In this document: one piece after another, positions 36,586 through 45,762 of the stretch
How the letters are laid out: each line of letters opens with the position of its first letter
Position numbering within the stretch: position 1 is the stretch's first letter
Origin: Taklimakanibacter lacteus
GTDB taxonomy: Bacteria > Pseudomonadota > Alphaproteobacteria > Rhizobiales > Aestuariivirgaceae
Reading direction: 5' to 3'
Length of the DNA: 64,000 nucleotides
NCBI GenBank assembly: GCA_003576695.1
Contig: QOZQ01000002.1
Location: 471,035-535,034 of the forward strand
Notes under the pieces: model-generated
Seen by the model: the letters and a program-made list of their open reading frames with translations, nothing else
Database searches by the model: none
Told to the model about the DNA's origin: nothing
Made by a program: the position numbers and the translations under genes

Positions 36586-38166
36586 ATGACCCTCCTCAAA
36601 TCGGCCGCGACCGTGGGCGGGCTCACTTTGGTGAGCCGGGTGGCGGGCTTCATCCGCGACATTCTCACCGCTTCCGTCCTCGGCACCGGCCCCGTGGCGC
36701 AGGCCTTCGTCGTCGCCTTCCGCTTCCCCAACCTGTTCCGCTCGCTCTTCGCCGAGGGCGCCTTCAATTCGGCCTTCGTGCCGATGTTCGCCAAGAAGCT
36801 GGAAGGCGGCGGCGAGGCCGAGGCGCGCAGCTTTGCCGAGGACATCTTCGCGGTGATGTTCGCCTGGCTCCTGTTCTTTACCGCCGTCGCCCAGATCGCC
36901 ATGCCGCTCCTCATGTATGTGATCGCCCCCGGCTTCGCCGGCGATGCGGACAAGTTCGATCTGTCGGTGGCGCTTACCCGTATCGCCTTTCCCTATCTCC
37001 TGTTCATGTCGCTGACCGCGCTGCAGTCGGGCGTGCTCAACAGCCTGCGCCGTTTCGTGGCGGCGGCCTGCGCGCCGATCCTGCTCAATCTGGTGATGAT
37101 CGCGACCTTGCTTCTCGTGCGCTATATGGGCTGGGGTGAGAGTGCCGCGACCGGCTATGCGCTGGTCTGGGGCGTGTGCGTGGCGGGGATTGTCCAGTTC
37201 CTTCTGCTCTATATCGCCTGCAGCCGCGCCAATATGCGCATGCGGCTCAAATGGCCCAAGTTGACGCCGGACGCCAGGCGGCTCATTCGGCTCGGCATAC
37301 CGGGCGTCGTTGCCGGCGGCATCACGCAGGTGAATATCCTCATCGCCACCATGATCGCGACGACCATCGATCGCGCCGTTTCCTATCTCTACTACGCCGA
37401 CCGCGTCTACCAGCTGCCGCTCGGCGTCGTCGGCGTCGCCATCGGCGTGGTGCTGCTGCCCGAGATGTCGCGCAAATTGCGCGCCGGCGACGAAGCGGGG
37501 GCGCTGCTGAGCCAGAACCGGTCGCTCGAATTCGCGCTGTTCCTGACGCTGCCGGCGACCATCGCCCTGATCGCCATTCCCTTCGCCATCGTCAATGTGT
37601 GCTTCGAGCATGGCGTGTTCACCAGGAGCGATTCGATCGCCACGTCCTATGCGCTCGCCGCCTTCGCCGCGGGCCTGCCGGCCTTCGTCATCAACAAGGT
37701 CTTCTCGCCCGGCTTCTTCGCCCGCGAGGACACGAAGCGGCCGATGATGTTCGCCATCACCTCGGTCGTGATCAATGTCGTCTCGAGCCTCATCCTGTCG
37801 CGTTTCATCGGTCATGTCGGCATCGCCGTGTCGACGGCGCTTGCCGCCTGGGTCAATGCGACATTGCTCGGCGTGACGCTGGCCCGCCGCGGCCATTTCA
37901 CCGCCGACGAGCGCTTGCGCCGTCGTCTGCCGCGCATCATCGCGGCGAGCCTCGTGATGGGCGCCATGCTCCTCGGCGCGTTCTACTATTCGGCTCCGAT
38001 CTTCACCGACAGTCATCCGCTGTGGCTGCGCGCCCTGGTGCTGCTCGGCCTCGTCGCCCTGGGAAGTCTCGGTTATTTCCTTCTTGCCCATCTCTTCGGC
38101 GCGATGAAGCTCAGCGAGATCAGGAAGATGATGCGCCGCGGGCCGGCGCCAAATGGCGCTGCATGA
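36586..38166 (+). CDS. murJ: MurJ, lipid II flippase
   Basis: A 526-residue MVF/MOP-superfamily membrane protein with about fourteen transmembrane helices. It opens with KSAATVGGLTLVSRVAGFIRD and has FRFPNLFRSLFAEGAFNSAFVP, the family signature loop with its conserved arginines, and YYADRVYQLPLGVVGVAIG. It flips lipid II across the inner membrane for peptidoglycan synthesis. The gap from glnD is 88 nt. Its end overlaps the convergent GNAT gene by 47 nt. Confidence 0.96.
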   Translation: MTLLKSAATVGGLTLVSRVAGFIRDILTASVLGTGPVAQAFVVAFRFPNLFRSLFAEGAFNSAFVPMFAKKLEGGGEAEARSFAEDIFAVMFAWLLFFTAVAQIAMPLLMYVIAPGFAGDADKFDLSVALTRIAFPYLLFMSLTALQSGVLNSLRRFVAAACAPILLNLVMIATLLLVRYMGWGESAATGYALVWGVCVAGIVQFLLLYIACSRANMRMRLKWPKLTPDARRLIRLGIPGVVAGGITQVNILIATMIATTIDRAVSYLYYADRVYQLPLGVVGVAIGVVLLPEMSRKLRAGDEAGALLSQNRSLEFALFLTLPATIALIAIPFAIVNVCFEHGVFTRSDSIATSYALAAFAAGLPAFVINKVFSPGFFAREDTKRPMMFAITSVVINVVSSLILSRFIGHVGIAVSTALAAWVNATLLGVTLARRGHFTADERLRRRLPRIIAASLVMGAMLLGAFYYSAPIFTDSHPLWLRALVLLGLVALGSLGYFLLAHLFGAMKLSEIRKMMRRGPAPNGAA

Positions 38167-38806
38167 GCACGGTGTCTACCCACTGATCGTGCTTGAAGCC
38201 GACGTCGCGCAGCGTTCCCACCAGTTGGAAGCCGAGCTTCTCATGCAACGCGATCGAGGCGCGGTTGCCGCTGTTGCCGATGATGGCGATCATTTGCCGC
38301 CAGGGGCCCTTCTCGCATTCGGCGATGAGGGCGGAAAGAAGCGCCCGCCCGATGCCCTGGCCTGAGCAGTCCTTCGCCACATAGACCGAATTCTCGATGG
38401 TGAAGCGATAGGCCGAGCGGGTGCGGTAGGGCCCGGCATAGCTGTAGCCGACGATCCCGTCGGGGCGTTCGGCGACGAGATAGGGGAAGGACTGGCTCTT
38501 GAGGGTGCGAAACCGGCTGCGCATCTCATCGACACTGGGCGGGGCCTCCTCGAAGGAGGCAAGTCCGTGGCTGACGTGATCGCCATAGATGCGCTGCACG
38601 CCCTCCATGTCGGTTTCCTGGGCGGGCCGCAGGGTGAATGTCGGGATGGAACGCTCCATGGTGAAAGGGTCGATACCGATATCGATGAGATGATGGGGCT
38701 CGAGTTCGCGCAAGAGTGCATTTTGCCGCCAGCGCGAACGGGCCGAGCCCGAGACATAGTGCCAGGCTTCGGTGCGGAATTCTCTCATATGGCGGCGAAT
38801 GTCCAT
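38120..38806 (-). CDS. GNAT acetyltransferase with an N-terminal DUF1127-like segment
   Basis: 228 residues. Positions about 15-50 (WHYVSGSARSRWRQNALLRE then LEPHHLIDIGIDPFTMERSI) match the DUF1127 pattern, in which an arginine-rich helix ends in L.DIGI. Residues 57-220 are a phosphinothricin/amino-acid-type GNAT (TFTLRPAQETDMEGVQRIY; VYVAKDCSGQGIGRALLSAL; GNRASIALHEKLGFQLVGTL). DUF1127 proteins are normally separate, about 40-70 residues, some being RNA-binding regulators. The start at 38806 is 73 nt from the divergent LysR start. An internal ATG at 38659 could make GNAT alone but lacks a ribosome site. Confidence 0.82.
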   Translation of the reverse strand: MDIRRHMREFRTEAWHYVSGSARSRWRQNALLRELEPHHLIDIGIDPFTMERSIPTFTLRPAQETDMEGVQRIYGDHVSHGLASFEEAPPSVDEMRSRFRTLKSQSFPYLVAERPDGIVGYSYAGPYRTRSAYRFTIENSVYVAKDCSGQGIGRALLSALIAECEKGPWRQMIAIIGNSGNRASIALHEKLGFQLVGTLRDVGFKHDQWVDTVLMQRHLAPARGASSS

Positions 38807-38879
38807 GGGCGGGAAAATCGCGCAGCATTTGCCCAAAGTAAAATTTATAGTAATAATGCGAAGAATAAGGAAAACTTTG

Positions 38880-39758
38880 ATGCAAAGACCGAGCCTCGCC
38901 CAGCTGCAGACGCTCGCGGAAGTCGCAGGCAGCGGCAGCTTTCTCGCCGCCGCCGGCAGGCTCGGCCTCACCCAGCCGGCGGTCAGCTTGCGTATCCGCG
39001 AGCTGGAGCAGGCATTGGGCGTGAGACTCATCGAGCGGGTCGGCCGCAAGGCCACGCCGACCACCGCGGGCAGGATCCTGGTGGGCTATGTGAAACAGAT
39101 CGACGCGACCCTTGACGAGGCACTGCGCTCGCTCGCCGAGCAGAGCGGCAGCGTGTCAGGCCAGGTGCGTCTCGGCACCGGCGCCACTGCCTGCATTTAT
39201 TTGCTGCCCCCCGTCCTCAGGGCGGTGAAAAGCCGATACCCCCTGATCGACATCGCGGTGCATACCGGCAACTCCGGCGAGACCCTCAAGGCTCTGCAGG
39301 CCAACGAGCTCGATGTCGCGGTCGTCACTTTGCCCGCACCGGGCCGCGGCTTCTCCGTCAAAGTCCTGATCGAGGAGGAGATGGTGGCGGCCTTTGCCGC
39401 CGACGCGTTGCCGGCGGAGAAGGTCACGCCCGATTTCCTCGCCCGCCAGTCCATGATCCTGCTCTATGAGCCGGCCGGCAATTCCCGCCGCGTCATCGAC
39501 GAGTGGTTCCGGGCGGGAGGCGAGCTGGCGAGGCCCGGCATGGAGCTCGGCAATATCGAGGCGATCAAGAAGATGGTCGGTGCCGGCCTCGGCTTGAGCA
39601 TCATCCCCAGGATGGCGGCGGATGATGACGGGCTTGCGGTCAAGAGTCTCACGCCCCGCCTTCATCGCCGCATAGGCATGGTGCTGCGCCGCGACAAGGT
39701 TCCCGATGCGGCACTCAGAGCCGTCATCAAGGCGCTCGCCGGGCTTGCCGCAAGCTGA
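38880..39758 (+). CDS. LysR-family transcriptional regulator
   Basis: 292 residues. The HTH includes [20 protein letters not shown] and [20 protein letters not shown], followed by the LysR effector domain ([39 protein letters not shown]). AAGG 9 nt upstream supports the ATG at 38880. Divergent from the GNAT gene, which it may control. The pair is inserted between murJ and trpS, which are usually adjacent in relatives. Confidence 0.9.
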   Translation: MQRPSLAQLQTLAEVAGSGSFLAAAGRLGLTQPAVSLRIRELEQALGVRLIERVGRKATPTTAGRILVGYVKQIDATLDEALRSLAEQSGSVSGQVRLGTGATACIYLLPPVLRAVKSRYPLIDIAVHTGNSGETLKALQANELDVAVVTLPAPGRGFSVKVLIEEEMVAAFAADALPAEKVTPDFLARQSMILLYEPAGNSRRVIDEWFRAGGELARPGMELGNIEAIKKMVGAGLGLSIIPRMAADDDGLAVKSLTPRLHRRIGMVLRRDKVPDAALRAVIKALAGLAAS

Positions 39759-39823
39759 CCGGCGGGGCCTTCACTTGCCGTGGTTTTACGGGCATAAGCA
39801 GCCCGGCTTTGAGGGAACAGAGA

Positions 39824-40864
39824 ATGACCGCTTCGACACTTCGCGTCTTTTCAGGCATGCAGCCGACGCAGAATCTGCATCTCGGCAACTATCTGGGCGC
39901 CATGGTCAACTGGATCCGGATGCAGGAGACGCATGAATGCATCTATTGCGTGGTCGACCTGCATGCGATCACCCTGTGGCAGGAGCCGAAGGACCTCAGG
40001 AAGCATATCCGCGACGTGACGGCGTCCTATCTCGCTTGCGGCCTCGATCCCAGGCGCTCGATCATCTTCAACCAGAGCCAGGTCGCTGAGCATGCGGAGC
40101 TCGCCTGGGTGCTGAACTGCGTGGCCAGGCTCGGCTGGCTCAACCGCATGACCCAGTTCAAGGAGAAAGCGGGCAAGGACAAGGAAGCGGCCTCGGTCGG
40201 CCTCTATGACTATCCCGTGCTGATGGCGGCCGACATCCTGCTCTATCACGCCACCCATGTGCCGGTGGGCGATGACCAGAAGCAGCATCTCGAGCTTGCC
40301 CGCGACATCGCCCAGAAGTTCAATATCGACTTTGCCGATGAGATATCGGCGGCGGGCTACAATGACGGCTTCTTCCCCTTGCCCGAGCCCTTCATCACAG
40401 GTCCCGCGACCCGCGTCATGAGCCTGCGCGACGGCACCAAGAAGATGTCGAAATCCGATCCTTCCGATCTCTCGCGCATCAACCTCATCGATGATGCCGA
40501 CACCATCGCCAGGAAGTTCAAGAAGGCCAAGACCGATCCCGATCCGCTGCCGGGCGAGGTCCAGGGCCTCAAGGGCAGGCCCGAGGCCGAGAATCTCGTC
40601 GGCATCTATGCCGCCCTGTCGGGCAAGACGGCGGCCGACGTGCTCACGGAATATGGCGGATCGCAATTCTCCGCCTTCAAGCCGGCGCTGATCGACCTGG
40701 CGGTGGCGAAATTGAGCCCGATCGCCGCCGAAAAGCGTAGGCTGGAGGAAGATCCTTCCTATATTGATGGCGTGCTTGCCGATGGCGCAGCCAGGGCCCG
40801 GGTGCTGGCCCAGCCGATCTATCGCAAGGTGAAGGAGATTGTGGGCTTCGTGTCGGCCTCCTGA
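39824..40864 (+). CDS. trpS: Tryptophanyl-tRNA synthetase
   Basis: A 346-residue class I synthetase. It has [18 protein letters not shown] (HIGH-type motif), [20 protein letters not shown] (tryptophan and tRNA pocket) and [11 protein letters not shown] (KMSKS loop). It charges tRNA-Trp. The ATG at 39824 has GAGGG 8 nt upstream. Confidence 0.97.
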   Translation: MTASTLRVFSGMQPTQNLHLGNYLGAMVNWIRMQETHECIYCVVDLHAITLWQEPKDLRKHIRDVTASYLACGLDPRRSIIFNQSQVAEHAELAWVLNCVARLGWLNRMTQFKEKAGKDKEAASVGLYDYPVLMAADILLYHATHVPVGDDQKQHLELARDIAQKFNIDFADEISAAGYNDGFFPLPEPFITGPATRVMSLRDGTKKMSKSDPSDLSRINLIDDADTIARKFKKAKTDPDPLPGEVQGLKGRPEAENLVGIYAALSGKTAADVLTEYGGSQFSAFKPALIDLAVAKLSPIAAEKRRLEEDPSYIDGVLADGAARARVLAQPIYRKVKEIVGFVSAS

Positions 40865-40949
40865 TCGCACCTTGGGGATTTGACACAGCTTAAAATCATT
40901 CTAAATTAAGGCGGTGAGCGGCTCCTCAGCCCTCGAAAGGATTTACCCC

Positions 40950-41507
40950 ATGTTCATCCAGACCGAAGCCACCCCGAACCCGGCCACGCTGAAATTCATT
41001 CCAGGCAAGCCCGTCTTGCCGGGATCGACCCGCGACTACCGCTCCGCCGATGAAGCGGCCGAATCGCCTTTGGCCGAACGCCTGTTCTCGATCAAGGGCG
41101 TGTCGGGCGTGTTCCTGGGCCAGGATTTCGTCACCGTCACCAAGAAGGACGGCGAATGGCAGCATCTGAAGCCTGCCATTCTGGGCCTCATCATGGAGCA
41201 CTATCTGGCCGACGCGCCGGTGCTCGCCAGGCCCGCCGCGGGCGACCTCCCGGTGAGCGAGGATTTCGACGAGGCCGACAAGGAGATCGTCGTCACCATC
41301 AAGGAATTGCTGGATACGCGCGTGCGCCCGGCGGTGGCCCAGGACGGCGGCGATATCACCTTCCACGGCTATCACGACGGCGTCGTCTTCCTGAATATGA
41401 AGGGCTCCTGCTCGGGCTGCCCGAGCTCGACCGCGACGCTCAAGCACGGCATCGAGAATCTGCTGCGCCATTTCATCCCGGAAGTGACCGAGGTCCGCCC
41501 GGTCTGA
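40950..41507 (+). CDS. NfuA/NifU-like Fe-S scaffold protein
   Basis: 185 residues. An N-terminal Nfu domain (FIQTEATPNPATLKFIPGKP; SIKGVSGVFLGQDFVTVTKK) is followed by a C-terminal NifU-like domain. Its VRPAVAQDGGDITFHGYHDG and GSCSGCPSSTATLKHGIE carry the CxxC that holds a 4Fe-4S cluster between two subunits. It delivers clusters to targets such as MiaB, encoded 4 kb downstream. The ATG at 40950 follows AAAGG. Confidence 0.95.
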   Translation: MFIQTEATPNPATLKFIPGKPVLPGSTRDYRSADEAAESPLAERLFSIKGVSGVFLGQDFVTVTKKDGEWQHLKPAILGLIMEHYLADAPVLARPAAGDLPVSEDFDEADKEIVVTIKELLDTRVRPAVAQDGGDITFHGYHDGVVFLNMKGSCSGCPSSTATLKHGIENLLRHFIPEVTEVRPV

Positions 41508-41508
41508 T

Positions 41509-41802
41509 TCAGTTGGATTCAATCTCGTCCGGCCATATCTGCGCGCCATGGACAACGCGCAGAATGCGGACCGTATCTCCAATCGCGACATAGGCGGCAA
41601 TAAAGGGCGTTCGTGGAATGACCAACTCCCGTGTGCCGGAGATGCGCCCCGGCCGGCCGCTATCCGGGAATTCCAGCAGACGCCGCGCTGCGAGAACGAT
41701 CCGCTCATCGATATGAGCCGCAGCGGCGGGATTGTCGGCTTCGATATAGGCGAAAATGCTCTCACGGTCGGCAAGCGAAAGTCGCGACCAGACCAGTCTC
41801 AC
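41509..41802 (-). CDS. ParE/RelE-superfamily toxin
   Basis: A 97-residue toxin. It begins VRLVWSRLSLADRESIFAYI, with the ParE-like N-terminal strand-helix, then AAHIDERIVLAARRLLEFPD, SGRPGRISGTRELVIPRTPF and IAAYVAIGDTVRILRVVHGA. The last matches the ParE/RelE core that ends VLRVLHGAQ. ParE toxins poison gyrase, while RelE-like ones cleave mRNA; the LEFPDSGRPG...R..L pattern favours ParE. The start is GTG at 41802, overlapping the antitoxin stop (GTGA). Its 3' end nearly abuts nfu. Confidence 0.9.
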   Translation of the reverse strand: MRLVWSRLSLADRESIFAYIEADNPAAAAHIDERIVLAARRLLEFPDSGRPGRISGTRELVIPRTPFIAAYVAIGDTVRILRVVHGAQIWPDEIESN

Positions 41803-42107
41803 TGCTTGTTGCTCTCTGCCCTGCGCAGAGCCGCTGCTCGCCTTGCCGCAAAAAGCTCTTCGGCTTCGGCATCGGAAATGTCCGGACCCGTATCTTCCAG
41901 GGCCTGCATGACCTTGGCCCGGAACCACGCATCATGAGCTTCACTTGTGCTGATCAGTTCGAGCGGAAGAGCACCTTCATTCGCGGTTCTGGTCAAAAGA
42001 ATGCGGACGGCGTCGGAAACCGTGAGGCCCATATTCTCGAGCACGACCGTTGCGCGCTCTTTCACGTCTGCATCGATCCGGGTCTGCACCAGGGCATTGG
42101 CGGTCAT
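41799..42107 (-). CDS. RelB/DinJ-family antitoxin
   Basis: 102 residues with a ribbon-helix-helix N-terminus (ALVQTRIDADVKERATVVLE then NMGLTVSDAVRILLTRTANE), the RelB/DinJ signature, and a charged C-terminal toxin-binding tail rich in Ala/Glu/Arg. GGAG lies 8 nt before the ATG at 42107; ATGs at 42113 and further upstream are less likely. It is translated just before the toxin and probably represses the pair through the palindrome at 42123-42146. Confidence 0.9.
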   Translation of the reverse strand: MTANALVQTRIDADVKERATVVLENMGLTVSDAVRILLTRTANEGALPLELISTSEAHDAWFRAKVMQALEDTGPDISDAEAEELFAARRAAALRRAESNKQ

Positions 42108-42122
42108 GGGCATGTCTCCAAC

Positions 42123-42146
42123 TTGCATTCCTGGAATGTAATGCAA
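42123..42146. promoter_or_regulatory. Operator-like palindrome of the toxin-antitoxin pair
   Basis: TTGCATT (42123-42129) and AATGCAA (42140-42146) are perfect inverted arms around a 10-nt centre that itself contains ATTCC/GGAAT. It begins 16 nt upstream of the antitoxin start and sits where an RHH antitoxin would bind for autoregulation. Confidence 0.6.
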
Positions 42147-42200
42147 TTGAATGACAAAATCCAGTTCCCCTTTCCCGAATGATGCTCTAAACGGCGCCGC

Positions 42201-43298
42201 ATGCTTCTGGCTTTCGACACGTCCATGGCGGCCTGCTCGGTGGCGGTTTATGACCCTGCCTCGGGCCGCCTTGTAGCCGGCCGCTTCGCTGTGATGGAGC
42301 GCGGCCATGCCGATGCGCTGGCGCCGATGATCAGGGAAGTGATGGCGGAGGCGGGCGTCGCCTTTGCCGATCTCAAGCGGATCGGTGTCACCCGAGGCCC
42401 CGGCACCTTCACCGGCGTTCGGACCGGCATCGCCATGGCGCGCGGATTGGCGCTCGCCCTTGAGGTGAAGATCGCCGCCATCGATACGCTCACCGCCATT
42501 GCGGCCAATGCGCCGGACGCGGCACCTCTGGTCATCGCCGCCGATGCGCGCCGCGATGAGGTCTATTTTCTTAGGAGTCCCGATGCCGCGCCCGTCGTCT
42601 TGCCGGTGGCGGAAGCCGTCCATCGCCTGCCGCCGGAACGCGGCTTCGTGCTGGGCAGCGGAGCCGAGGCTTTGATGGCCATGGCACCGCCGGACCGGCT
42701 GGTTCGCCTCACAGTGGGCGACATGCCCGATGCCCGCAATTTCGCCAGGCTGTGCGCCGCGCATCCGCCGGCGAGCGCGCCACCGGAGCCCCTCTATTTG
42801 CGCCCTCCCGATGCCAGGCCGCAGCATCAAGGCGTGACGCCGCCCTCCGCGCTCGCCATCCGCGCCGCAACGGTCGGCGAGGCGCCGGTGCTGAGCGCGC
42901 TCCATGCGGAGTGCTTCGACAATGCGTGGAGTGCCACCGAACTGGCCAAGCTCATGGCCATGCCGGGAGCGGCCGCCTATCTGGCGATCGACGGCGATGA
43001 GCCGGTGGCCTTCCTGCTGGCGCGCCAGGCGGCGGGCGAGGCCGAGATCCTCACCATCGGGACGCGCCCTTTCGCCCGCCGTCGTGGTATAGCCAGAAAA
43101 CTCATGTCTCATCTCGCCGATGATTTGCGCGCCGCCGGCTCATCGCGGCTCTTCATCGAAGTGGCCGCCGGCAACGCGGCGGCGCGCGCGCTCTATCAGA
43201 CGGAGGGTTTCGCCGTGACGGGTGCGCGCAAGGCCTATTACGAAAGACCGGGCGGGCGGCGCGAGGATGCCGTGGTGATGATGAAGGCGATCGCATGA
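42201..43298 (+). CDS. tsaB: TsaB-RimI fusion (tRNA t6A complex subunit fused to ribosomal-protein alanine acetyltransferase)
   Basis: One 365-codon frame. Residues 1-205 are TsaB (LLAFDTSMAACSVAVYD; RGPGTFTGVRTGIAMARGLA; AADARRDEVYF), the scaffold subunit that works with TsaD to make t6A37 on ANN-decoding tRNAs. Residues about 215-365 are a RimI-type GNAT (ECFDNAWSATELAKLM; RRRGIARKLMSHLADDL; ARALYQTEGFAVTGARKAYY), which acetylates the N-terminus of S18. The two are normally separate neighbouring genes. The linker around 195-215 is proline-rich. It overlaps the plsC gene (ATGA). Confidence 0.93.
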   Translation: MLLAFDTSMAACSVAVYDPASGRLVAGRFAVMERGHADALAPMIREVMAEAGVAFADLKRIGVTRGPGTFTGVRTGIAMARGLALALEVKIAAIDTLTAIAANAPDAAPLVIAADARRDEVYFLRSPDAAPVVLPVAEAVHRLPPERGFVLGSGAEALMAMAPPDRLVRLTVGDMPDARNFARLCAAHPPASAPPEPLYLRPPDARPQHQGVTPPSALAIRAATVGEAPVLSALHAECFDNAWSATELAKLMAMPGAAAYLAIDGDEPVAFLLARQAAGEAEILTIGTRPFARRRGIARKLMSHLADDLRAAGSSRLFIEVAAGNAAARALYQTEGFAVTGARKAYYERPGGRREDAVVMMKAIA

Positions 43299-44065
43299 CG
43301 GCACTGCGCGCAGGCATCAAGCTCCTCGGCTTCATCGCCATGACGCTGCCCGGCCTGCCGGTGCAGCGCGCGCTGATTGCCTTTTCCGAAAAGGGCGCCC
43401 GGCGTTTTCCCCATCTCTATCATCGCGCCGTCACGCGCTGGCTCGATATCAGGCTCAATATCGTTGGCGAGCCGGTGGCGGGCCGCGCCTGCCTCATCGC
43501 GTCGAATCATGTTTCCTGGATCGACATCACGGTCTTGAGCGCGCTGACGCCGCTCTCCTTCATCGCCAAGAAGGAGGTCAACTCCTGGCCGGGCTTCGGC
43601 ACACTCGCGAGATTGCAGCGCACCGTCTTCATCGACCGCGACCGGCGCCAGGGCACCGGCGCGTCGCGCGATGAGATGCAGGAGCGGCTGAAGGCCGGCG
43701 AGACCCTGGTGCTCTTCGCCGAAGGCACATCGAGTGACGGCTTTCGCGTGCTGCCCTTCAAGAGCGCCTATTTTGCCGCCGCCGAAAGCGCCGATGTCGT
43801 GGTGCAGCCGGTGACATTGGCCTATCGCGGTCATTGGGGCGTGCCGATGATGCGCCGCCGCCGTCCCTTCTATGCCTGGTATGGCGATATGGATATGGGC
43901 CCGCATCTCTGGCAGGCGCTGGCGCAGGGGCCGATCGAGGTCGATGTCATCTGCCACGAGCCTTTGACGCTGGCCGAGGCCGGCAACCGCAAGCTGCTGG
44001 CCAAACAGGCGGAAGACGCGGTGCGCAAGGGGCTGGTCGAGGCTCTATCCGGCGCGCGCGCCTGA
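43295..44065 (+). CDS. 1-acyl-sn-glycerol-3-phosphate acyltransferase-like protein (PlsC/OlsA type)
   Basis: A 256-residue LPLAT-family protein with the catalytic NHVSWID (H-x4-D, near residue 70), the FIDRDRR block, LFAEGTSSDG (the EGT motif) and QPVTLAY. The N-terminal hydrophobic stretch fits membrane association. PlsC makes phosphatidic acid. In rhizobia a close relative, OlsA, acylates lyso-ornithine lipid, so either role is possible given the olsB gene at 27481. The 3' end overlaps the convergent tetR gene by 21 nt. Confidence 0.88.
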   Translation: MTALRAGIKLLGFIAMTLPGLPVQRALIAFSEKGARRFPHLYHRAVTRWLDIRLNIVGEPVAGRACLIASNHVSWIDITVLSALTPLSFIAKKEVNSWPGFGTLARLQRTVFIDRDRRQGTGASRDEMQERLKAGETLVLFAEGTSSDGFRVLPFKSAYFAAAESADVVVQPVTLAYRGHWGVPMMRRRRPFYAWYGDMDMGPHLWQALAQGPIEVDVICHEPLTLAEAGNRKLLAKQAEDAVRKGLVEALSGARA

Positions 44066-44650
44066 TTTCCACTTCCTTCTGTCGGCGTTCCTGATCAGGA
44101 GCGCCGCCGCCTCGGCGGCCGATGCGGCATAGCCGGGGTCCCGGTGAATGAGGATCTGGGCGACGGCGCCATCGAAGAGAATCATGATCTGCCGGGCAAG
44201 CTCCGCCGCATCGGCAATTGCGTCCGCCCTCAGGATATCCGCGAGCCAGCCTTCGAAGCTCTTCTTGTGCCTGGCCGCAATGAGGCGGGTCGGATGGCCC
44301 GGCAGATTGGCGAATTCGGCCGCGGCGCGCAGGAAGCTGCATCCGCGCCATTGCCGGTCCTGGCAGCTCTTTGCGAGATGCTCGAAGACGCGCCGCACCC
44401 GCAGCGCGGCGGGCTCTCCGGCCTTGGGCAGCAAGGCTTGATAGCGGCCGAGAGTGGGCTGGTCGCGTCCGTCCAGATAGGCGGCGATCAGGTCGTCCTT
44501 GGTCTTGAAGTGATAGTAGAGCGTGCGCTTCGTCACGCCGGCAGCGAGCGCGATGGCATCGACGCCGACGGCGCGGATGCCCTGATTGTAGAACAGCGCA
44601 TCCGCCGCCGCGATGAGCTTCTGGCGGGTTTTGGTCGAGTCCTTGGGCAT
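44045..44650 (-). CDS. TetR-family transcriptional regulator
   Basis: A 201-residue regulator with the HTH in TRQKLIAAADALFYNQGIRA then VGVDAIALAAGVTKRTLYYH, and a C-terminal ligand-binding domain (WRGCSFLRAAAEFANLPGHP). The operator at 44657-44680 lies immediately upstream, between this gene and a divergent EamA-type transporter, so autoregulation and control of that transporter are likely. Confidence 0.92.
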   Translation of the reverse strand: MPKDSTKTRQKLIAAADALFYNQGIRAVGVDAIALAAGVTKRTLYYHFKTKDDLIAAYLDGRDQPTLGRYQALLPKAGEPAALRVRRVFEHLAKSCQDRQWRGCSFLRAAAEFANLPGHPTRLIAARHKKSFEGWLADILRADAIADAAELARQIMILFDGAVAQILIHRDPGYAASAAEAAALLIRNADRRKWKSGARAG

Positions 44651-44656
44651 TCCGCA

Positions 44657-44680
44657 TGTATACCGACTAGTAAGTATACA
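44657..44680. promoter_or_regulatory. TetR operator between tetR and the EamA transporter
   Basis: A 24-bp dyad: TGTATAC (44657-44663) and GTATACA (44674-44680) flank a centre with a second palindrome ACTAGT (44666-44671), all sharing one centre of symmetry. It starts 7 nt upstream of the tetR start. Confidence 0.75.
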
Positions 44681-44749
44681 TTCCAGAATATCCGGCGAAA
44701 CTGGATCCGATCGGGCCGGCGACATTAGCCGGCGGAATCGGGAGTGCCC

Positions 44750-45718
44750 GTGAATAGCGAAGCAAATGGCCGGCGGGACAATGTTCCTCTCGGCATCGTT
44801 GTCATCGTCCTGACGGTCTTCGCCATGGCGAGCGCCGATGCGGTGATCAAATATGTGAGCGCCACCTTCACCTTGTGGCAGATCTATGTCGTGCGCTCGC
44901 TCATCGTCATGCCGATGATCATGGCCCTCATGACCTTGGGGCCGCGGCAGGCCTTTGCGGCCAGAGCCATATTCGGCTGGCCGTTTCTGCGCGGCCTGAT
45001 GCTCGCTTTCATGTATGTCGCGATCTATGCGGCGATGCCGGTGCTGAGCCTCGCCACCATCGCCGCGTCGCTCTATACGGCGCCGCTGTTCATCGCCGTC
45101 CTGTCGCCGCTCCTGATGGGCGAGAAGGTCGGCCTGTGGCGCTGGGCTGCGGTGGTGCTGGGTTTTCTCGGCGTGCTGACCATCTTGAGGCCCGGGGCCG
45201 ACAGTTTCTCGCTTCTGGCGTTGATCCCCGTTGTGGCCGCCGTGCTTTACGCCCTCGCGGCGATTGTGACGCGCACCAAATGCGCCACGGCGCCGCCAGC
45301 CGTGCTGGCGCTCGCCCTCAACCTCGCCCTTCTGCTGGTAGGCGTCCTGGCGACGGCGTTCCTTGCCATATGGCATCCAGGCGGGAGCCGGACATCTCAC
45401 TACCCGTTTCTCTTCGGCCATTGGACAGCGATGGGACTGCGCGAATATGGGATCATCGCCATCCTCGCATGCCTGATGGTGGCCATCAGCCTGGGCCTCG
45501 CCAAGGCCTATCAATCGGCGCCGCCATCGGTCATAGCCACCTTCGACTACAGCTATCTGCTGTTCTCGGTGTTCTGGGGCTTTATCCTGTTTGGCGATGT
45601 TCCCGATGTCCCGGCCGTCGCCGGCATGCTGATGATCGCCGCGGCCGGACTTGTGGTCATCCGGCAGCAAGGCCAGCCGCGGGGCCGGTCTTTCCAGCCC
45701 GGTTCACAGGTCCCTTGA
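44750..45718 (+). CDS. EamA-type drug/metabolite transporter
   Basis: About 322 residues with ten hydrophobic segments in two EamA repeats ([60 protein letters not shown]). The second repeat has the long loop typical of the RhaT/YijE-like group. GTG at 44750 is chosen, with GGAG 5 nt upstream; GTG at 44744 is also open. Divergent from tetR across a clear operator, so it is probably induced by the regulator's ligand. Substrate is unknown. Confidence 0.88.
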   Translation: MNSEANGRRDNVPLGIVVIVLTVFAMASADAVIKYVSATFTLWQIYVVRSLIVMPMIMALMTLGPRQAFAARAIFGWPFLRGLMLAFMYVAIYAAMPVLSLATIAASLYTAPLFIAVLSPLLMGEKVGLWRWAAVVLGFLGVLTILRPGADSFSLLALIPVVAAVLYALAAIVTRTKCATAPPAVLALALNLALLLVGVLATAFLAIWHPGGSRTSHYPFLFGHWTAMGLREYGIIAILACLMVAISLGLAKAYQSAPPSVIATFDYSYLLFSVFWGFILFGDVPDVPAVAGMLMIAAAGLVVIRQQGQPRGRSFQPGSQVP

Positions 45719-45762
45719 AATGGTCTAGATCACGGCCCGCTTGTCCTGCAGGAAAGAGGCGC

